Assembly: GCA_029392475.1 (NCBI GenBank)
Contig: CP113940.1
Span: forward strand, 1,383,501 to 1,447,500
From: Streptococcaceae bacterium ESL0687
GTDB lineage: Bacteria > Bacillota > Bacilli > Lactobacillales > Streptococcaceae
Length of the DNA stretch: 64,000 bases
Direction: 5' to 3'
How positions within the stretch are numbered: the first letter of the stretch is position 1; each line of letters starts with the position of its first letter. The notes beneath the pieces were generated by a model. It saw only the letters and a program-made list of their open reading frames with translations. It was not told the DNA's origin and did not search any database. Made by a program: the position numbers and the translations under genes. Shown here piece by piece: positions 18,031 through 27,549 of the stretch.

Positions 18031-18067
18031 CGAAAACGTTTTATTCATTTACATGAAAACGATTATA
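18031..18067. promoter_or_regulatory. Two cre-like sites upstream of beta-helix gene 2
   Basis: Two sites resemble the CcpA cre consensus with two mismatches each: CGAAAACGTTTTAT (18031-18044) and TGAAAACGATTATA (18054-18067). Their position just upstream of the coding region suggests carbon-source control; direct proof is lacking. Confidence 0.35.
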
Positions 18068-18197
18068 TACCGAATTTACAGGGTAAGTCAATAAAAAATA
18101 ATTGTGAACTTCTTTTATAGTATTCAATTTTTTTTGTGCAATTTCTAAAAAAGGGCCTAAATATTTAACAAGTATTTTTTTATAAAGTTATTTTTTC

Positions 18198-18224
18198 ACA
18201 AATAAAAAAGAGGACCTAAGTCCT
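18198..18224 (-). terminator. Terminator of beta-helix gene 3
   Basis: GAGGAC/GTCCTC hairpin with TTTTTT on the minus strand, just after 18245. Confidence 0.85.
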
Positions 18225-18244
18225 CGGTAAATTTATAAGTGCAT

Positions 18245-20481
18245 TTACGGGGTTACTGCTAAAATCCAAACAATGGATAGATTGTTATAATCCCCAATAT
18301 TCATATAGTTACTACTGTCTAGCAAGATGCCAACATCTTTGGTCCAGGTTTTAGTATAAAGGTTATTACCATCACGGCTTACATCCCCATTTGTAAATAC
18401 AATATGAGTGTCTAAAGGTTCTAGGGAACTTCCAGAATTTGCCTTCCAAACAAGAGAAAAATCTTCCGTTCCCTCAACAAAAGTTCTTAAAACCCAATTT
18501 TGCGGGATTGTGCGAGTATCTTTGACACTTATGGTCATATCATTACCTAGATCTCTTTCAAGAACTCCTTTAGTTTCAGTAATTGTCCGGTTGGTCCAGG
18601 AAAGATTACTTGGGGTAGATATAAGGGTTACAGTCGGATTAGTAACCGTTATAGCTATCGTCAAAGGCGGACTTGAAGTTTCTTCTATTAGGGCACCACC
18701 TGCGGTAGCCTTATAGACCCTAATGGTGAAGGTATAGGTATGTCCAGCTGCTAGATTGGCTTCAAGAATATAATAGGTAAAGGAATTATAACCCGTACCG
18801 CCATTAGTTTTAGCACCTGTAAAATCTGACCCTACTTGGTTATTAGATGAGTCAAAAATCCTAAAGACCAAATTCCTATCAGTCCCAGGATCTGTCCAAT
18901 AAAAGTTGTCCTCAAAATTACCTTGAGATATGGTCTCAGAATTGCTGGAAACAACACTTCCATCAGCCCAGGATAAGGTGGTTGGCGTTTTTCTTTCAAG
19001 GATCAACTTAGTGGCTGCAACTAAGGCTGATTTTTCACCTAAAGAAAAATCACTAGTGGCCCTAGTATAGGCTCCACTTGCAACAGTCCAACCATAAGTA
19101 TTAGTTTGAGTTAAAAGTGGATTAGATGATGCATTAGTAAAAACATCATAACCTGTCTCCCATTTGAATAGGTTGAAAAATTAAATTTAGCATTATTACC
19201 AACCACACTATTTGTTGTTCCTTGAAGAGTAAGTCTAGAGGCATTATCAATATTAAAGGTAGCCATCGTACTGGCATTCAGAGCATCTCCCACAGCAGAA
19301 TTAATGACTACTTCAGAATCTCTTGCCTGATTTATTGTTAAATTAGCAAACTGATTGACTGACTGAGTTTGTATATCAAACTTAGATCCAATTCCTAATC
19401 CAACAGTCAGATTTTTATCGGTCTGTGAAATAAACTTTCCAGTACTTTTAGCGGTAGTCTTGATATAATTTAAACTTCCCCCATCTCCTATACTTATTGT
19501 TGGATTAGCACCTGAGGTATAAAGGAAATCATGATTGGAGGTTACATTAAAACTTGCCCCTGCTCCAATCTGCATATTAAGAGACCCATTAGCAGCATAG
19601 ATAAATCCTGTTTGATCTGTATTACTATCAGTAACAGTTGTCGTACTTCCTGCCTCAAATATAAAGTTAGCACATTCTGCGAATTCCTCAGAATCAGTTC
19701 CACCCTTCATAATAAAAGTGTTGGTTCCTTTAAATGTTATTGTTTCATTTGCTCCATTAAGGAAAAGAGGTTCTGCCCCATAATCTGAATAGTAACCAAC
19801 ATTTTCAAGGACTAATTTTTTTCCGCTCGTTAAAATTCCTGGAGGAGCTATCCCGTAATAATTACTAGCATTAGTCTTATTATTTGATCCAAGAGCTGAC
19901 TCAAAACCAAAATTTACATTCTTGTAAGTAATGGTTATATTGCTTGCACCATAGTATATTCCTCTAGTAGTGGAATTATTAGTCCCAAGTGGATTACCAT
20001 AAGTAATAGTATACCTTCCACCCATCCCATCATTTTTGTCGCCGTTTATAGTAATATCTCTTGTAACAGCAAAGCCTAAAATCCCTAAGTCAAGATCACT
20101 TGTTAGGTTAATGGTATCAACTGTTGGCAAGGTAAGAGCCAGGGTAAGATCTACTATGTTTCCAACCGAATAGCTAATTCTTGCATCTGCCATGGTTGAT
20201 GCTTCTACATTACTTACTCCTACGACTTCTCCTAGGATTTCTTGATCATTTGAACTATCACCTACCATAATAGTCGAAGAATCTGCACCTGAAACGCTAA
20301 TACTTGATGATGGCAAATCTAATTCCTCACTACTTGAATTTTGACTGAGAACGTCATAGCTTGATGAATTCTTCCATGCGGAATTAGTTGACTCCTGCCC
20401 ATAAGCCATAATAGTCACAGGCAGGTAAAAAATTAAAAATAAAAATGTAAAAAATAATTGCCTTAAAAACTTATGTTTCAA
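18245..20481 (-). pseudogene. Large beta-helix/WxL surface protein, paralogue 3, broken by a frameshift
   Basis: Two fragments together make one gene like its neighbours. The 5' part (19111-20481, TTG start after AGGA) encodes a signal peptide, Ser-rich stalk and beta-helix. The 3' part, open from about 19160 to 18245, encodes the central and WxL domains (NWVLRTFVEG, ending IVWILAVTP). Near 19150-19165 the frame changes: paralogue 4 reads NGTLGYDV, whereas here NG is followed by RQVMMF, and GYDVFTNASS resumes in another frame. One missing base explains this. The truncated product would be exported without its wall-binding domain. A sequencing error or phase variation cannot be excluded; no long homopolymer is present at the break. 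Confidence 0.8.
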
Positions 20482-20535
20482 ATTAATAATCCTATCAATA
20501 TACTTTCTAATATATGCTAATACATATTAAATAAT

Positions 20536-20581
20536 AAAAAGCAGGAAGCAGTTACTAAAAACTGTCCTGCTTCTTTTATTA
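20536..20581 (-). terminator. Terminator of beta-helix gene 4
   Basis: GCAGGA/TCCTGC stem with inner CAGT/ACTG pairing and a T-rich tail on the minus strand. Confidence 0.75.
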
Positions 20582-20584
20582 TGA

Positions 20585-22861
20585 TTATGGCGTAATGGCT
20601 AAGGTCCAAGTTATGGTAATATTACTGTGACTTCCAATAGTTAAGTAATCAGAACTATTAACCAAGACACCCGTATTTTCATCCCAAGTCTTACTGTAAA
20701 TGTCATCACCGTCCCGGCTGACATCATAGTTGGTAAATACTGTCTGATAATGTAAATCGACAGGGTCTGTAGATGAATCTGCCTTCCAAACCAAAGAATA
20801 ATCATCTGTTCCTGATACAAGAGCCTTTACAACCCAGTGGTGAGCATTTTCATTTTTATCCAAAACCTCAAGGGTCATGGGATTATTAGTGTCTCTTGTT
20901 AAAATACCCTTAGTTTCTGAAATAGTTCGATTGCTCCAAGTAAGAGCTGTTGGGGCAGTGGTTAGGGTAACAACAAAGTCAGATGTTGTTAAATTAAGTA
21001 ATAAACGCTCACTTGTTGTCGTTTCCTCATACTGGTAACCATTTGCCGTTTCCTTGTAGGCTCTAATCTCAAAATTATAATTAGCACCAAATTCTTCAAA
21101 ATACATAGGTGCAATCGTATAAGTTTTAGATTCAAAAGCTGAATCTCCATCTGTCGTAACCGAAAAGTCTGATCCAACCTGGGTCTCAGTACCTGCAATA
21201 AAAATTTTAAAGATTAAGTTTCTGTTAGAACCATTATCCTGCCAGTACAAGTGGTCGGCAAAATAAGTTCCAACGGATGCAGTCCCTGGCTCTTGCAAAT
21301 GCCCTGCTTCATTTTCAAAGGATATGACAGCCTTGGTTTTTCTTTCAAAAACAATTTTTTGGGCATTATTAAGTTGGTTCCTAACAGTCGTGGTAAAGTC
21401 CGAATTGGGCCTTGAAAATGAACTTCCCGCAACACTCCAGTAATCATTATTAGTCTGAGTTACTATAGGTTGGGATACACCATTTATAGATACATCGTAT
21501 CCTAATGTTCCATTATTAAAACTCCCAAAATTAAATGTTGCATTAGTCCCTGCCACACTTGTGGTTGTTCCCTGGAGAGTTAGCTTAGAAGCTTCATTAA
21601 TATTGAAGGTAGCCATAGTAGATGCATTTAAGGCATCATCTGATTTTGAAACAATTGCAGCCTCTGAATTTACTGCCTGACTTAAAGTAAAGTTTGTAAA
21701 TACTGATTTTATAGGTGTTTGTATATAGAGAGTCGATCCAACTCCTGCGTCAATATTTAAATTTTTACCAGTTTGATATATAAGTTTTCCTGAACTAACA
21801 GTATTAGCCTGTGTTATTGATAAGGTCCCTCCAGCTCCAATGGAGACATTATGAAGTGTATTTAAATCTGAATAAATAAAATCATGCGTAGTTGAAATAT
21901 TGACGGTCGCACCTGCTCCCACTTGAAAATTTAAAGGATTATTCTGAGGCCAAATAAAACCTAAATTGTTTGTATTACCATCAGTAATGGTGGTTGTGCT
22001 ACCAGCATCAAAAATAAAATTCGATCCTTCAGCAAATTCCTGTGAATATGATCCACCACCCATGACAAAGGTATTAGTTCCTTTAAAGGTTATAGTCTCT
22101 GATGCCCCTGGAAGGTAGAAGGGTTGGGCTCCATATCCTGAATAATAGCCAACATTTTCAACAATCAAAGTCTTATTTGACATACCATTAGGAGGAGCAA
22201 TCCCGTAGTTGTTACTAGCATTTGTTGTGCTATGACTGGTTACAGGGGTACCCGGGAAACCGAAATTAACATTCCTATAGTGAATGGTTATCCCATTTGC
22301 TCCGTAACAAATCCCAATACCAGAATTACTATCACCTGCATAGGTGATAGTATAGCGTCCACCAGAACCATTATCCCCATCAATAATAACACTATGATTT
22401 ACCGGATTGGACGTAGTTCCAAGATCTATATTGGCACCAAGATAGATGGTATCATATGATGTATTAGCTAGGGCAGATTGTAATTGAGTTTGAGTGGTTA
22501 CTGTAATACTGGCCCTTGTTGACATCATGGTCGATGATTGAGCATTTGGCTCTCCTGCCTCCTCACTTACTTCCACTTCATTAACCTCATCTGATGCAGA
22601 ATCACTTACCTCATTAGAATTCAGACTTTCAGAATTTATAGAACTTGAATTAGAAATAAAAGATGAACTAGATGGAAGTAGACTACTACCTATTGAAGAT
22701 AGGTCTGCGGAACTATCCGAAGAATCTGTAACTGAACCTGAGTTACTTGAAGACACACCTGAACTTCCCAGGGCAAAACCATTAATGGTCAAGGACAAAC
22801 TTAAAATTATAACAGCTAGTAGGAAAAATTTTCCCTTAAAAAAATTACTTTTCAAACCCAT
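20585..22861 (-). CDS. Large secreted beta-helix surface protein with WxL-like C-terminus, paralogue 4
   Basis: The 758-residue product has a signal peptide (hydrophobic residues about 10-30), a long Ser-rich stalk (about 32-105), a pectate-lyase-like beta-helix (about 120-450, with IDGDNGSGGRYTITYAG and VENVGYYSGYGAQPFYL), a central domain and a C-terminal WxL-like domain. The first motif is HWVVKALV, W-x-V, about 83 residues from the end; the end is ITWTLAITP. It is most like paralogue 3. GGGGG precedes the ATG. The plan suggests a stalked adhesin held to the wall; catalytic pectate-lyase activity is not supported by visible residues. Confidence 0.8.
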   Translation of the reverse strand: MGLKSNFFKGKFFLLAVIILSLSLTINGFALGSSGVSSSNSGSVTDSSDSSADLSSIGSSLLPSSSSFISNSSSINSESLNSNEVSDSASDEVNEVEVSEEAGEPNAQSSTMMSTRASITVTTQTQLQSALANTSYDTIYLGANIDLGTTSNPVNHSVIIDGDNGSGGRYTITYAGDSNSGIGICYGANGITIHYRNVNFGFPGTPVTSHSTTNASNNYGIAPPNGMSNKTLIVENVGYYSGYGAQPFYLPGASETITFKGTNTFVMGGGSYSQEFAEGSNFIFDAGSTTTITDGNTNNLGFIWPQNNPLNFQVGAGATVNISTTHDFIYSDLNTLHNVSIGAGGTLSITQANTVSSGKLIYQTGKNLNIDAGVGSTLYIQTPIKSVFTNFTLSQAVNSEAAIVSKSDDALNASTMATFNINEASKLTLQGTTTSVAGTNATFNFGSFNNGTLGYDVSINGVSQPIVTQTNNDYWSVAGSSFSRPNSDFTTTVRNQLNNAQKIVFERKTKAVISFENEAGHLQEPGTASVGTYFADHLYWQDNGSNRNLIFKIFIAGTETQVGSDFSVTTDGDSAFESKTYTIAPMYFEEFGANYNFEIRAYKETANGYQYEETTTSERLLLNLTTSDFVVTLTTAPTALTWSNRTISETKGILTRDTNNPMTLEVLDKNENAHHWVVKALVSGTDDYSLVWKADSSTDPVDLHYQTVFTNYDVSRDGDDIYSKTWDENTGVLVNSSDYLTIGSHSNITITWTLAITP

Positions 22862-23236
22862 TTACCCCCGTTCATTAAATTCTCAATCTTAGCCCCTAAA
22901 ATATTTTTTTATGCAACAAATATAATATATTAAAGAAAAATATTCACTAAGATAGAAAAAATAATAACTAATTATTAATAATAAAAATTAAAATATATCA
23001 CATCATAAACCCCGTTATTATAATGAAATCGCTTAAATCTAGATTAAATTAAAAAATAAGGAATATAATATATCAAATTATATAATTATAAGTTAATTTA
23101 TTTAATAATTATTGATTTTGTATTCACTAATATATGTACAATGTTAACATATAAAAAATTAAAAATCTAATTTAAAGTTATGCTTTAAAGCTGGAATATC
23201 TTGTTATTGCCTGAGCCTTTTGATTAATTTTGAAAC
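22862..23236. other. AT-rich intergenic region at the pgsA border of the island
   Basis: About 375 nt of extreme AT content without a reading frame. It should carry the promoter of beta-helix gene 4; TATATT-type boxes occur near 22920. No repeat, att-like duplication or transposase remnant was seen at this border. Confidence 0.45.
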
Positions 23237-23268
23237 AAAAAAAATAGATAGCTGGGCTATCTATTTTA
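23237..23268 (-). terminator. Terminator of the rodZ-pgsA transcript
   Basis: AAATAGATAGC/GCTATCTATTT hairpin followed by a T-run; the pgsA stop lies in its first arm. It separates pgsA from the surface island. Confidence 0.88.
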
Positions 23269-23812
23269 CGTCCTTAAAGACTTGAGTATTTTTGGCAAAG
23301 TAGTCATATCCTGAGTAAATGGTAAAGAAGAGACAGATATATAAGGTAATATTTCCTAGGGTCTTCATTCCTAAAAGCAGGAAGATAATGGCAAGCATCT
23401 GGGTTGTTGTTTTTATTTTTCCAGGCATGGCCGCAGCTAAAACCGCTCCCCCGTTTTCAACCAGTAGTAAGCGAAGACCTGTTACAGCTAGTTCACGACA
23501 GATAATAATCGCTACCACCCAGGCTGGTGCAAAACCAAGAGCTACTAGCATGATAAAGGCTGACATAACAAGCATCTTATCAGCTAAAGGATCAGCAAAT
23601 TTTCCGAAGTTAGTGACTAAGTTATCTCGTCTGGCAATATACCCATCAAGCCAGTCTGTAACACTTGCAAAGGTAAAAATTATTGCAGCTAAAAGATGGG
23701 TTAGGGAAATACCAAAGACTACGACAGATCCTGGTAGGGATAAAATAAGGATGAATACTGGAATTAAGATAATTCGCAGTAGGGTTAATTTATTGGGTAG
23801 ATTCATCTCCAT
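23261..23812 (-). CDS. pgsA: CDP-diacylglycerol-glycerol-3-phosphate 3-phosphatidyltransferase
   Basis: PgsA makes phosphatidylglycerophosphate from CDP-diacylglycerol and glycerol-3-phosphate, the committed step to phosphatidylglycerol and cardiolipin. The 183-residue membrane protein has the CDP-alcohol phosphotransferase signature, DGYIARR followed by GKFADPLADK (about residues 55-80), with all four key aspartates, and about five hydrophobic segments. It lies 17 nt after the rodZ-like gene in one operon. The ATG at 23812 is used; a second ATG two codons later is also possible. Confidence 0.95.
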   Translation of the reverse strand: MEMNLPNKLTLLRIILIPVFILILSLPGSVVVFGISLTHLLAAIIFTFASVTDWLDGYIARRDNLVTNFGKFADPLADKMLVMSAFIMLVALGFAPAWVVAIIICRELAVTGLRLLLVENGGAVLAAAMPGKIKTTTQMLAIIFLLLGMKTLGNITLYICLFFTIYSGYDYFAKNTQVFKDVK

Positions 23813-23829
23813 AAAGGGAGCTCACTTTC

Positions 23830-24750
23830 TTAATTTTGGTAGGTAATTTTTAGGGTTATTGTTCCAGTTGTAGCCGTAAGGGCTGACAAATCAAGCGTTT
23901 GTCCATTAATCTTAATGGTTACTCCTTGGACAACTCCTAAAGTTATAAGACTATTTGCTGCCTTATCAACTAACTTGGTCTGAGTAGATTTATTGTCAGG
24001 GCTTAGTACAAGACCGCTGGCTAAATCTGAATTGGTCACAGAAATCCATGAGGTAACCCCGTCAGCTACTGATAACTCAATAGTAAGAGGACTTGTTGCC
24101 CCTGTTATTTCAGCTGAAAGGCTAGCGCCTGACCCTGAAACCTTAATTTTTTCAGTCTTTTCAACTTCTTTATCTTTACTAGTTGACTGACTTTCTGAAC
24201 TAGAAGATGTTACTTCCTTACTTTCAGAGGACTGGGCACTTGCCTGGCTTGATTGACTTGTCTGGCTACTTGTTTGACTGATTTTTTCATCAGTAGAAAT
24301 TAAAGTTTTGGGACGATTTAGGAAAACGACCAAAAAGACACCTACAAGGATTAAAAGGGCTGCTCCTGAGAGTAAAATCAAAGGTAAACGCGCCTTTACT
24401 CCCTCAAGAAAACCTCTTCTTTCCCTTTCTTGCTCACGTTCTCCGAGCTCAAAATCAGCTAGGCTGGCCTTAAAGTCATCTGTATATGAATCTAAGGATT
24501 CTTCCTCCCCGATTTTTTGACCACTTTCATAGTAGTTAATTAGTGGACCGTAATCAATTCCTAAACGGTCTGAATACTGCTTAATATAAGCACGAACATA
24601 AAAGCTTCCAGGAATAACGCTGTAATCATCGGCTTCAAGAGCCAGGATATATTTTTTCTTAATCCTTGTCGTCTCTACAGCTTCATCAATGGTCCAACCT
24701 TTTTCCTGGCGCTTGTAGGCAAGGAATTCTCCTGCAGTTTTAGCTTTCAT
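23830..24750 (-). CDS. rodZ: RodZ-like helix-turn-helix membrane protein
   Basis: RodZ-type proteins link the cell-wall elongation machinery to the cytoplasm. The 306-residue protein has an N-terminal Xre-type helix-turn-helix domain (about 1-75, TAGEFLAYKRQEKGWTIDEA), a charged linker, one membrane span (about 127-148), a Ser/Gln-rich extracellular linker (about 155-200) and a C-terminal beta domain (DUF4115-like). The ATG at 24750 is chosen because an earlier ATG at 24765 lies inside the AAAGGAGG ribosome site. It shares an operon with pgsA, an arrangement I recall from streptococci. Confidence 0.88.
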   Translation of the reverse strand: MKAKTAGEFLAYKRQEKGWTIDEAVETTRIKKKYILALEADDYSVIPGSFYVRAYIKQYSDRLGIDYGPLINYYESGQKIGEEESLDSYTDDFKASLADFELGEREQERERRGFLEGVKARLPLILLSGAALLILVGVFLVVFLNRPKTLISTDEKISQTSSQTSQSSQASAQSSESKEVTSSSSESQSTSKDKEVEKTEKIKVSGSGASLSAEITGATSPLTIELSVADGVTSWISVTNSDLASGLVLSPDNKSTQTKLVDKAANSLITLGVVQGVTIKINGQTLDLSALTATTGTITLKITYQN

Positions 24751-24833
24751 ACTACCTCCTTTCATAATCTTTTTTTCTTAATCAGTTGTTACAAGTATAC
24801 AATTATTTTCATAATTTTTAAAGGTCAAAATAT

Positions 24834-26129
24834 CTAGTCCACAGGACTTGCCTTGATACAAAAGACACTTTTTTCCATTGAGGAAATGAATTTTCTCCCA
24901 TTCTCCCTTACAAGGTCCAAGTTAATTTTTTCCAAAATAGCCGGATAATCAAAGAAGTTCAAATCCTCATAAATATTAGAAGCAAACTGGCTAGCAATAA
25001 ACTCAAGGGAGTTCATACTTTTAAAATAATTACCCAAATAATCTTTTTTAATCAGCTTAAGATGCTCTTCTGTAAAATCTGGATCAAGTTCAAAATTATT
25101 TAGGGCCGCAGTAAATTCCTCCTCTAAGAACTTGGGATCTTCGCTGTCACAAGTGATACTTGCCATATGAAAGCGCTCATGAAGTTCAAAGTTATAGTCA
25201 AAGGAGTCATCAATTAGACCCTCATTATATAACCTTTCATATCTCTTACTGGTTGAGCCAAAAAGCATGGTAAATAGGAAGAAATTAGACATTCTATAGC
25301 TTAGAAGTTCAGCACCCTCACTAGGTAGAGAGTCTTTCCCCCTAAATCCTAGGGCAAATTTACTATTTACAAGATCCATCTCAATCTCCCTATAAGCTAT
25401 AGAATCTGCTGCTTGAAATTTATCCCGCTTAATCTTTTGAGTCTTAGGAAAATTCTTTGTGTCCTGGTTCTTTCTAACAAAATCAGCCATCTGGTTAATT
25501 TCAAAGGGACCTGTAATAAAAAGATTCATATTCCCCGGCTGGTAGAAACTCTCATAGTTCTCATAAAGGTCTGTTACTGTGATTTCACTTATACTTTTAG
25601 GACTACCAGCAATATCTGCAGCCAGAGGAGACTCCGGATACAAGCTTTGCAGCAGGCCAAAGTAAAGACGCCAGTCAGGGTCATCTTGATACATTTGAAT
25701 CTCTTGACCAATAATCCCCTGTTCACTCGTAACCCCTTCTTCTGTGAAATAAGGTTCTTGAACAAAGTCCAAAAGGACTTCTAGGCTAGCATAGACCTCT
25801 TCACTTGTTGAAAAAAGGTAGCTGGTCCGCTCAAAGCTTGTAAAGGCATTACTGGCAGCTCCAAGTTTTGAAAAATCTTGGAAAACATCCCCTGATTCCT
25901 TTTCAAATAATTTGTGCTCCAAAAAATGGGCAATCCCTTCCGGGTAAGTTTTTGAAGCTTCCTGATTATAGGGAACAAATGATGTATCAAGGGATCCAAA
26001 TTTGCTTGTAAAAAGGGCATAGGTTTTATTGTAAAGAGGTTGAGGTAAATAATAAACCCTTAGGCCATTTTCTAGGTCTTCCTGGTATAAGCCTTCTTCT
26101 ACTGCCTGGTAGTTAATCTTCTTGAGCAT
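24834..26129 (-). CDS. ymfH: M16 family zinc peptidase, active-site subunit (YmfH-like)
   Basis: This 431-residue protein has the inverted zinc-binding motif HFLEH at about residues 68-72, with a downstream glutamate region (ITEEG/EQGIIGQEIQMY), as expected of a catalytic M16 peptidase subunit. It overlaps the gene upstream by 17 bases, and that partner lacks the motif; together they resemble the paired M16 subunits YmfF/YmfH of Bacillus. M16 pairs process or degrade peptides within the cytoplasm or during export. Substrate unknown. No signal peptide is seen. Confidence 0.88.
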   Translation of the reverse strand: MLKKINYQAVEEGLYQEDLENGLRVYYLPQPLYNKTYALFTSKFGSLDTSFVPYNQEASKTYPEGIAHFLEHKLFEKESGDVFQDFSKLGAASNAFTSFERTSYLFSTSEEVYASLEVLLDFVQEPYFTEEGVTSEQGIIGQEIQMYQDDPDWRLYFGLLQSLYPESPLAADIAGSPKSISEITVTDLYENYESFYQPGNMNLFITGPFEINQMADFVRKNQDTKNFPKTQKIKRDKFQAADSIAYREIEMDLVNSKFALGFRGKDSLPSEGAELLSYRMSNFFLFTMLFGSTSKRYERLYNEGLIDDSFDYNFELHERFHMASITCDSEDPKFLEEEFTAALNNFELDPDFTEEHLKLIKKDYLGNYFKSMNSLEFIASQFASNIYEDLNFFDYPAILEKINLDLVRENGRKFISSMEKSVFCIKASPVD

Positions 26130-27417
26130 CTAAATCATCTCCCTTCAAGAAATAAATGGTTTGCAGGCTTACAAGTTCTGCAACTTTCATAACGTCTTCT
26201 CTAGTAACCGACCACAGATCCTTAAGCCAGATTTCCTGATTCTTATAAAGACCTGGAAATTCACCTCGAATAAAGGCCTGTTCTATCAAGTTTCCAGCAG
26301 AATCTTGAGCCAACTTGTATGAGGTTTCAAGCATTTTTTTAGTCTGCTCAAGGTCATCCTGGCTAAAATCACCAAGCCTCATGGCTTCAACCTCTTGATC
26401 CACAAGGAAAATGACCCTATCCTTTTTAGAAGCCTCAATCCCTGCCTTAATCCTTAAAAATCCCCTGTATGAATCAATAGAGCTTGACGCATAGTAGGCA
26501 AGACCTTCTTTTTCCCTCACATTCATAAATAATTTGGAATGGGCAAAAGCTCCCAAAAGACCATTATAGACAAGAAGGGCCATGTAAAGGCTATCCCCAA
26601 AATAAACAGGAAGGTTATAAGCAAACTCAATAATTGACTGATTAGCTGGCTTATCTTCCTCGTAAACTTCTACTTGATTAAGCTCTTGTTTATAAAAATA
26701 AGTCTGAGCTTCACTCCTTACGTCTACATAATCCAAACGGTCTGTAAAGCCAAATTTTTTGAAAGATTCCTTGAGAAAATCCTCAGTCTGATCATCAAAA
26801 TTTCCTAAGACAAAAATATCGACCAAGTCTTCTTTAAGCATCTTTTGATAATAGTTATAAGTAGTAAATCGGTCTTCTTCTCTGACAAGCTCTGCTGTAG
26901 CACTGCTAGGAAGTTTCATGTTCTCATCTGTAAAATAAAGACTAGTTAGCCTTTGGCTGGCATAGTATGACCTGTCCTCAACACTTGCTTCTAAGTATTT
27001 TATTAGATTTTTTTGCTCTCGGGCATAGGTTTCCCGGTCAAAGGACATTAAACCGCCACTTTCACTTACAAGAGGATTAAAGATAACATCTTTTAAGAAA
27101 TTAAGGGCTTCTTCCAAAAGATTATTGTCATTAACCAGGGCCGGGTTAACAAGGGATAAATTAATGGTTAAAAGGTGCTTTTTACCTTTTTTGGCTACCC
27201 TTGTCGAAAAAGTAGCACCGTACATGTCTGAAAGCTTTAAATCAAGATCTCGGTTACTTGTAAGATTTTTATTGCTGGTCTCCCAAAGGTTTGAAATTAA
27301 AATCCTGTTGGCTAAAATTTGAGCCTTAAAATCAGCCTTAAAACGAATGGCTATATTTATGGTTTTAAATTTCTTTTCCTTGATTATATTGAGATTGACA
27401 CCTTTATTTACCTGCAT
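26113..27417 (-). CDS. ymfF: M16 family peptidase-like partner (YmfF-like), lacking the zinc motif
   Basis: The 434-residue protein matches M16 folds across two domains, with the C-terminal REKEGLAYYASSSIDSYRG segment that contributes the Arg-Tyr pair in the family. At the place of HxxEH it reads NLWETSN, so it is predicted inactive on its own and probably supports the catalytic partner. The ATG at 27417 follows AAGGAGC, and TGT-TATAAT stands about 23 nt further upstream, a normal leadered promoter. The gene is divergent from yaaA-recF. Confidence 0.85.
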   Translation of the reverse strand: MQVNKGVNLNIIKEKKFKTINIAIRFKADFKAQILANRILISNLWETSNKNLTSNRDLDLKLSDMYGATFSTRVAKKGKKHLLTINLSLVNPALVNDNNLLEEALNFLKDVIFNPLVSESGGLMSFDRETYAREQKNLIKYLEASVEDRSYYASQRLTSLYFTDENMKLPSSATAELVREEDRFTTYNYYQKMLKEDLVDIFVLGNFDDQTEDFLKESFKKFGFTDRLDYVDVRSEAQTYFYKQELNQVEVYEEDKPANQSIIEFAYNLPVYFGDSLYMALLVYNGLLGAFAHSKLFMNVREKEGLAYYASSSIDSYRGFLRIKAGIEASKKDRVIFLVDQEVEAMRLGDFSQDDLEQTKKMLETSYKLAQDSAGNLIEQAFIRGEFPGLYKNQEIWLKDLWSVTREDVMKVAELVSLQTIYFLKGDDLDAQED

Positions 27418-27534
27418 AATTTGCTCCTTAAAATGATGTTCTCATTATAACAGATTTATTAAAAAAAACTGCTAATATTTTATTTGGGCTAGTTTAAAAG
27501 ATTGGCCTACTAATTAAGATTATCTGCTAATTTG

Positions 27535-27543
27535 TGGTAGAAT
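27535..27543 (+). promoter_or_regulatory. Promoter predicting leaderless yaaA-recF mRNA
   Basis: TGG-TAGAAT ends six bases before the ATG at 27550. AAAGG within those six bases is too close to serve as a ribosome site. Confidence 0.45.
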
Positions 27544-27549
27544 AAAGGC

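Larger units (their letters stand above)
9600..23236 (-). other. Accessory surface-protein island (WxL / pectate-lyase-like cluster)
   Basis: Seven secreted-protein genes, all on the minus strand, form a block between pgsA and ecfA1. Three are small WxL proteins and four are large beta-helix proteins with WxL-like C-termini. Most have their own terminators, so they are separate transcripts rather than one operon. No transposase, integrase or tRNA borders the block. DUF916/DUF3324 partner genes, common in WxL loci, are absent. The AT-rich gaps (300-570 nt) contrast with the tight spacing of flanking operons. Confidence 0.7.

Noticed and set aside
18245..19006. C-terminal fragment as an independent gene
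   Set aside because: Its start has no ribosome site and the frame continues upstream to the frameshift; it is the 3' half of a broken gene.
13031..22861. True pectate lyases
   Set aside because: Only the beta-helix-like repeats are visible; no catalytic or calcium-binding residues could be pointed to, and the stalk and wall-binding ends indicate adhesins.
9600..23236. Prophage, integrative element or transposon
   Set aside because: No integrase, transposase, phage structural gene or flanking direct repeat was found.
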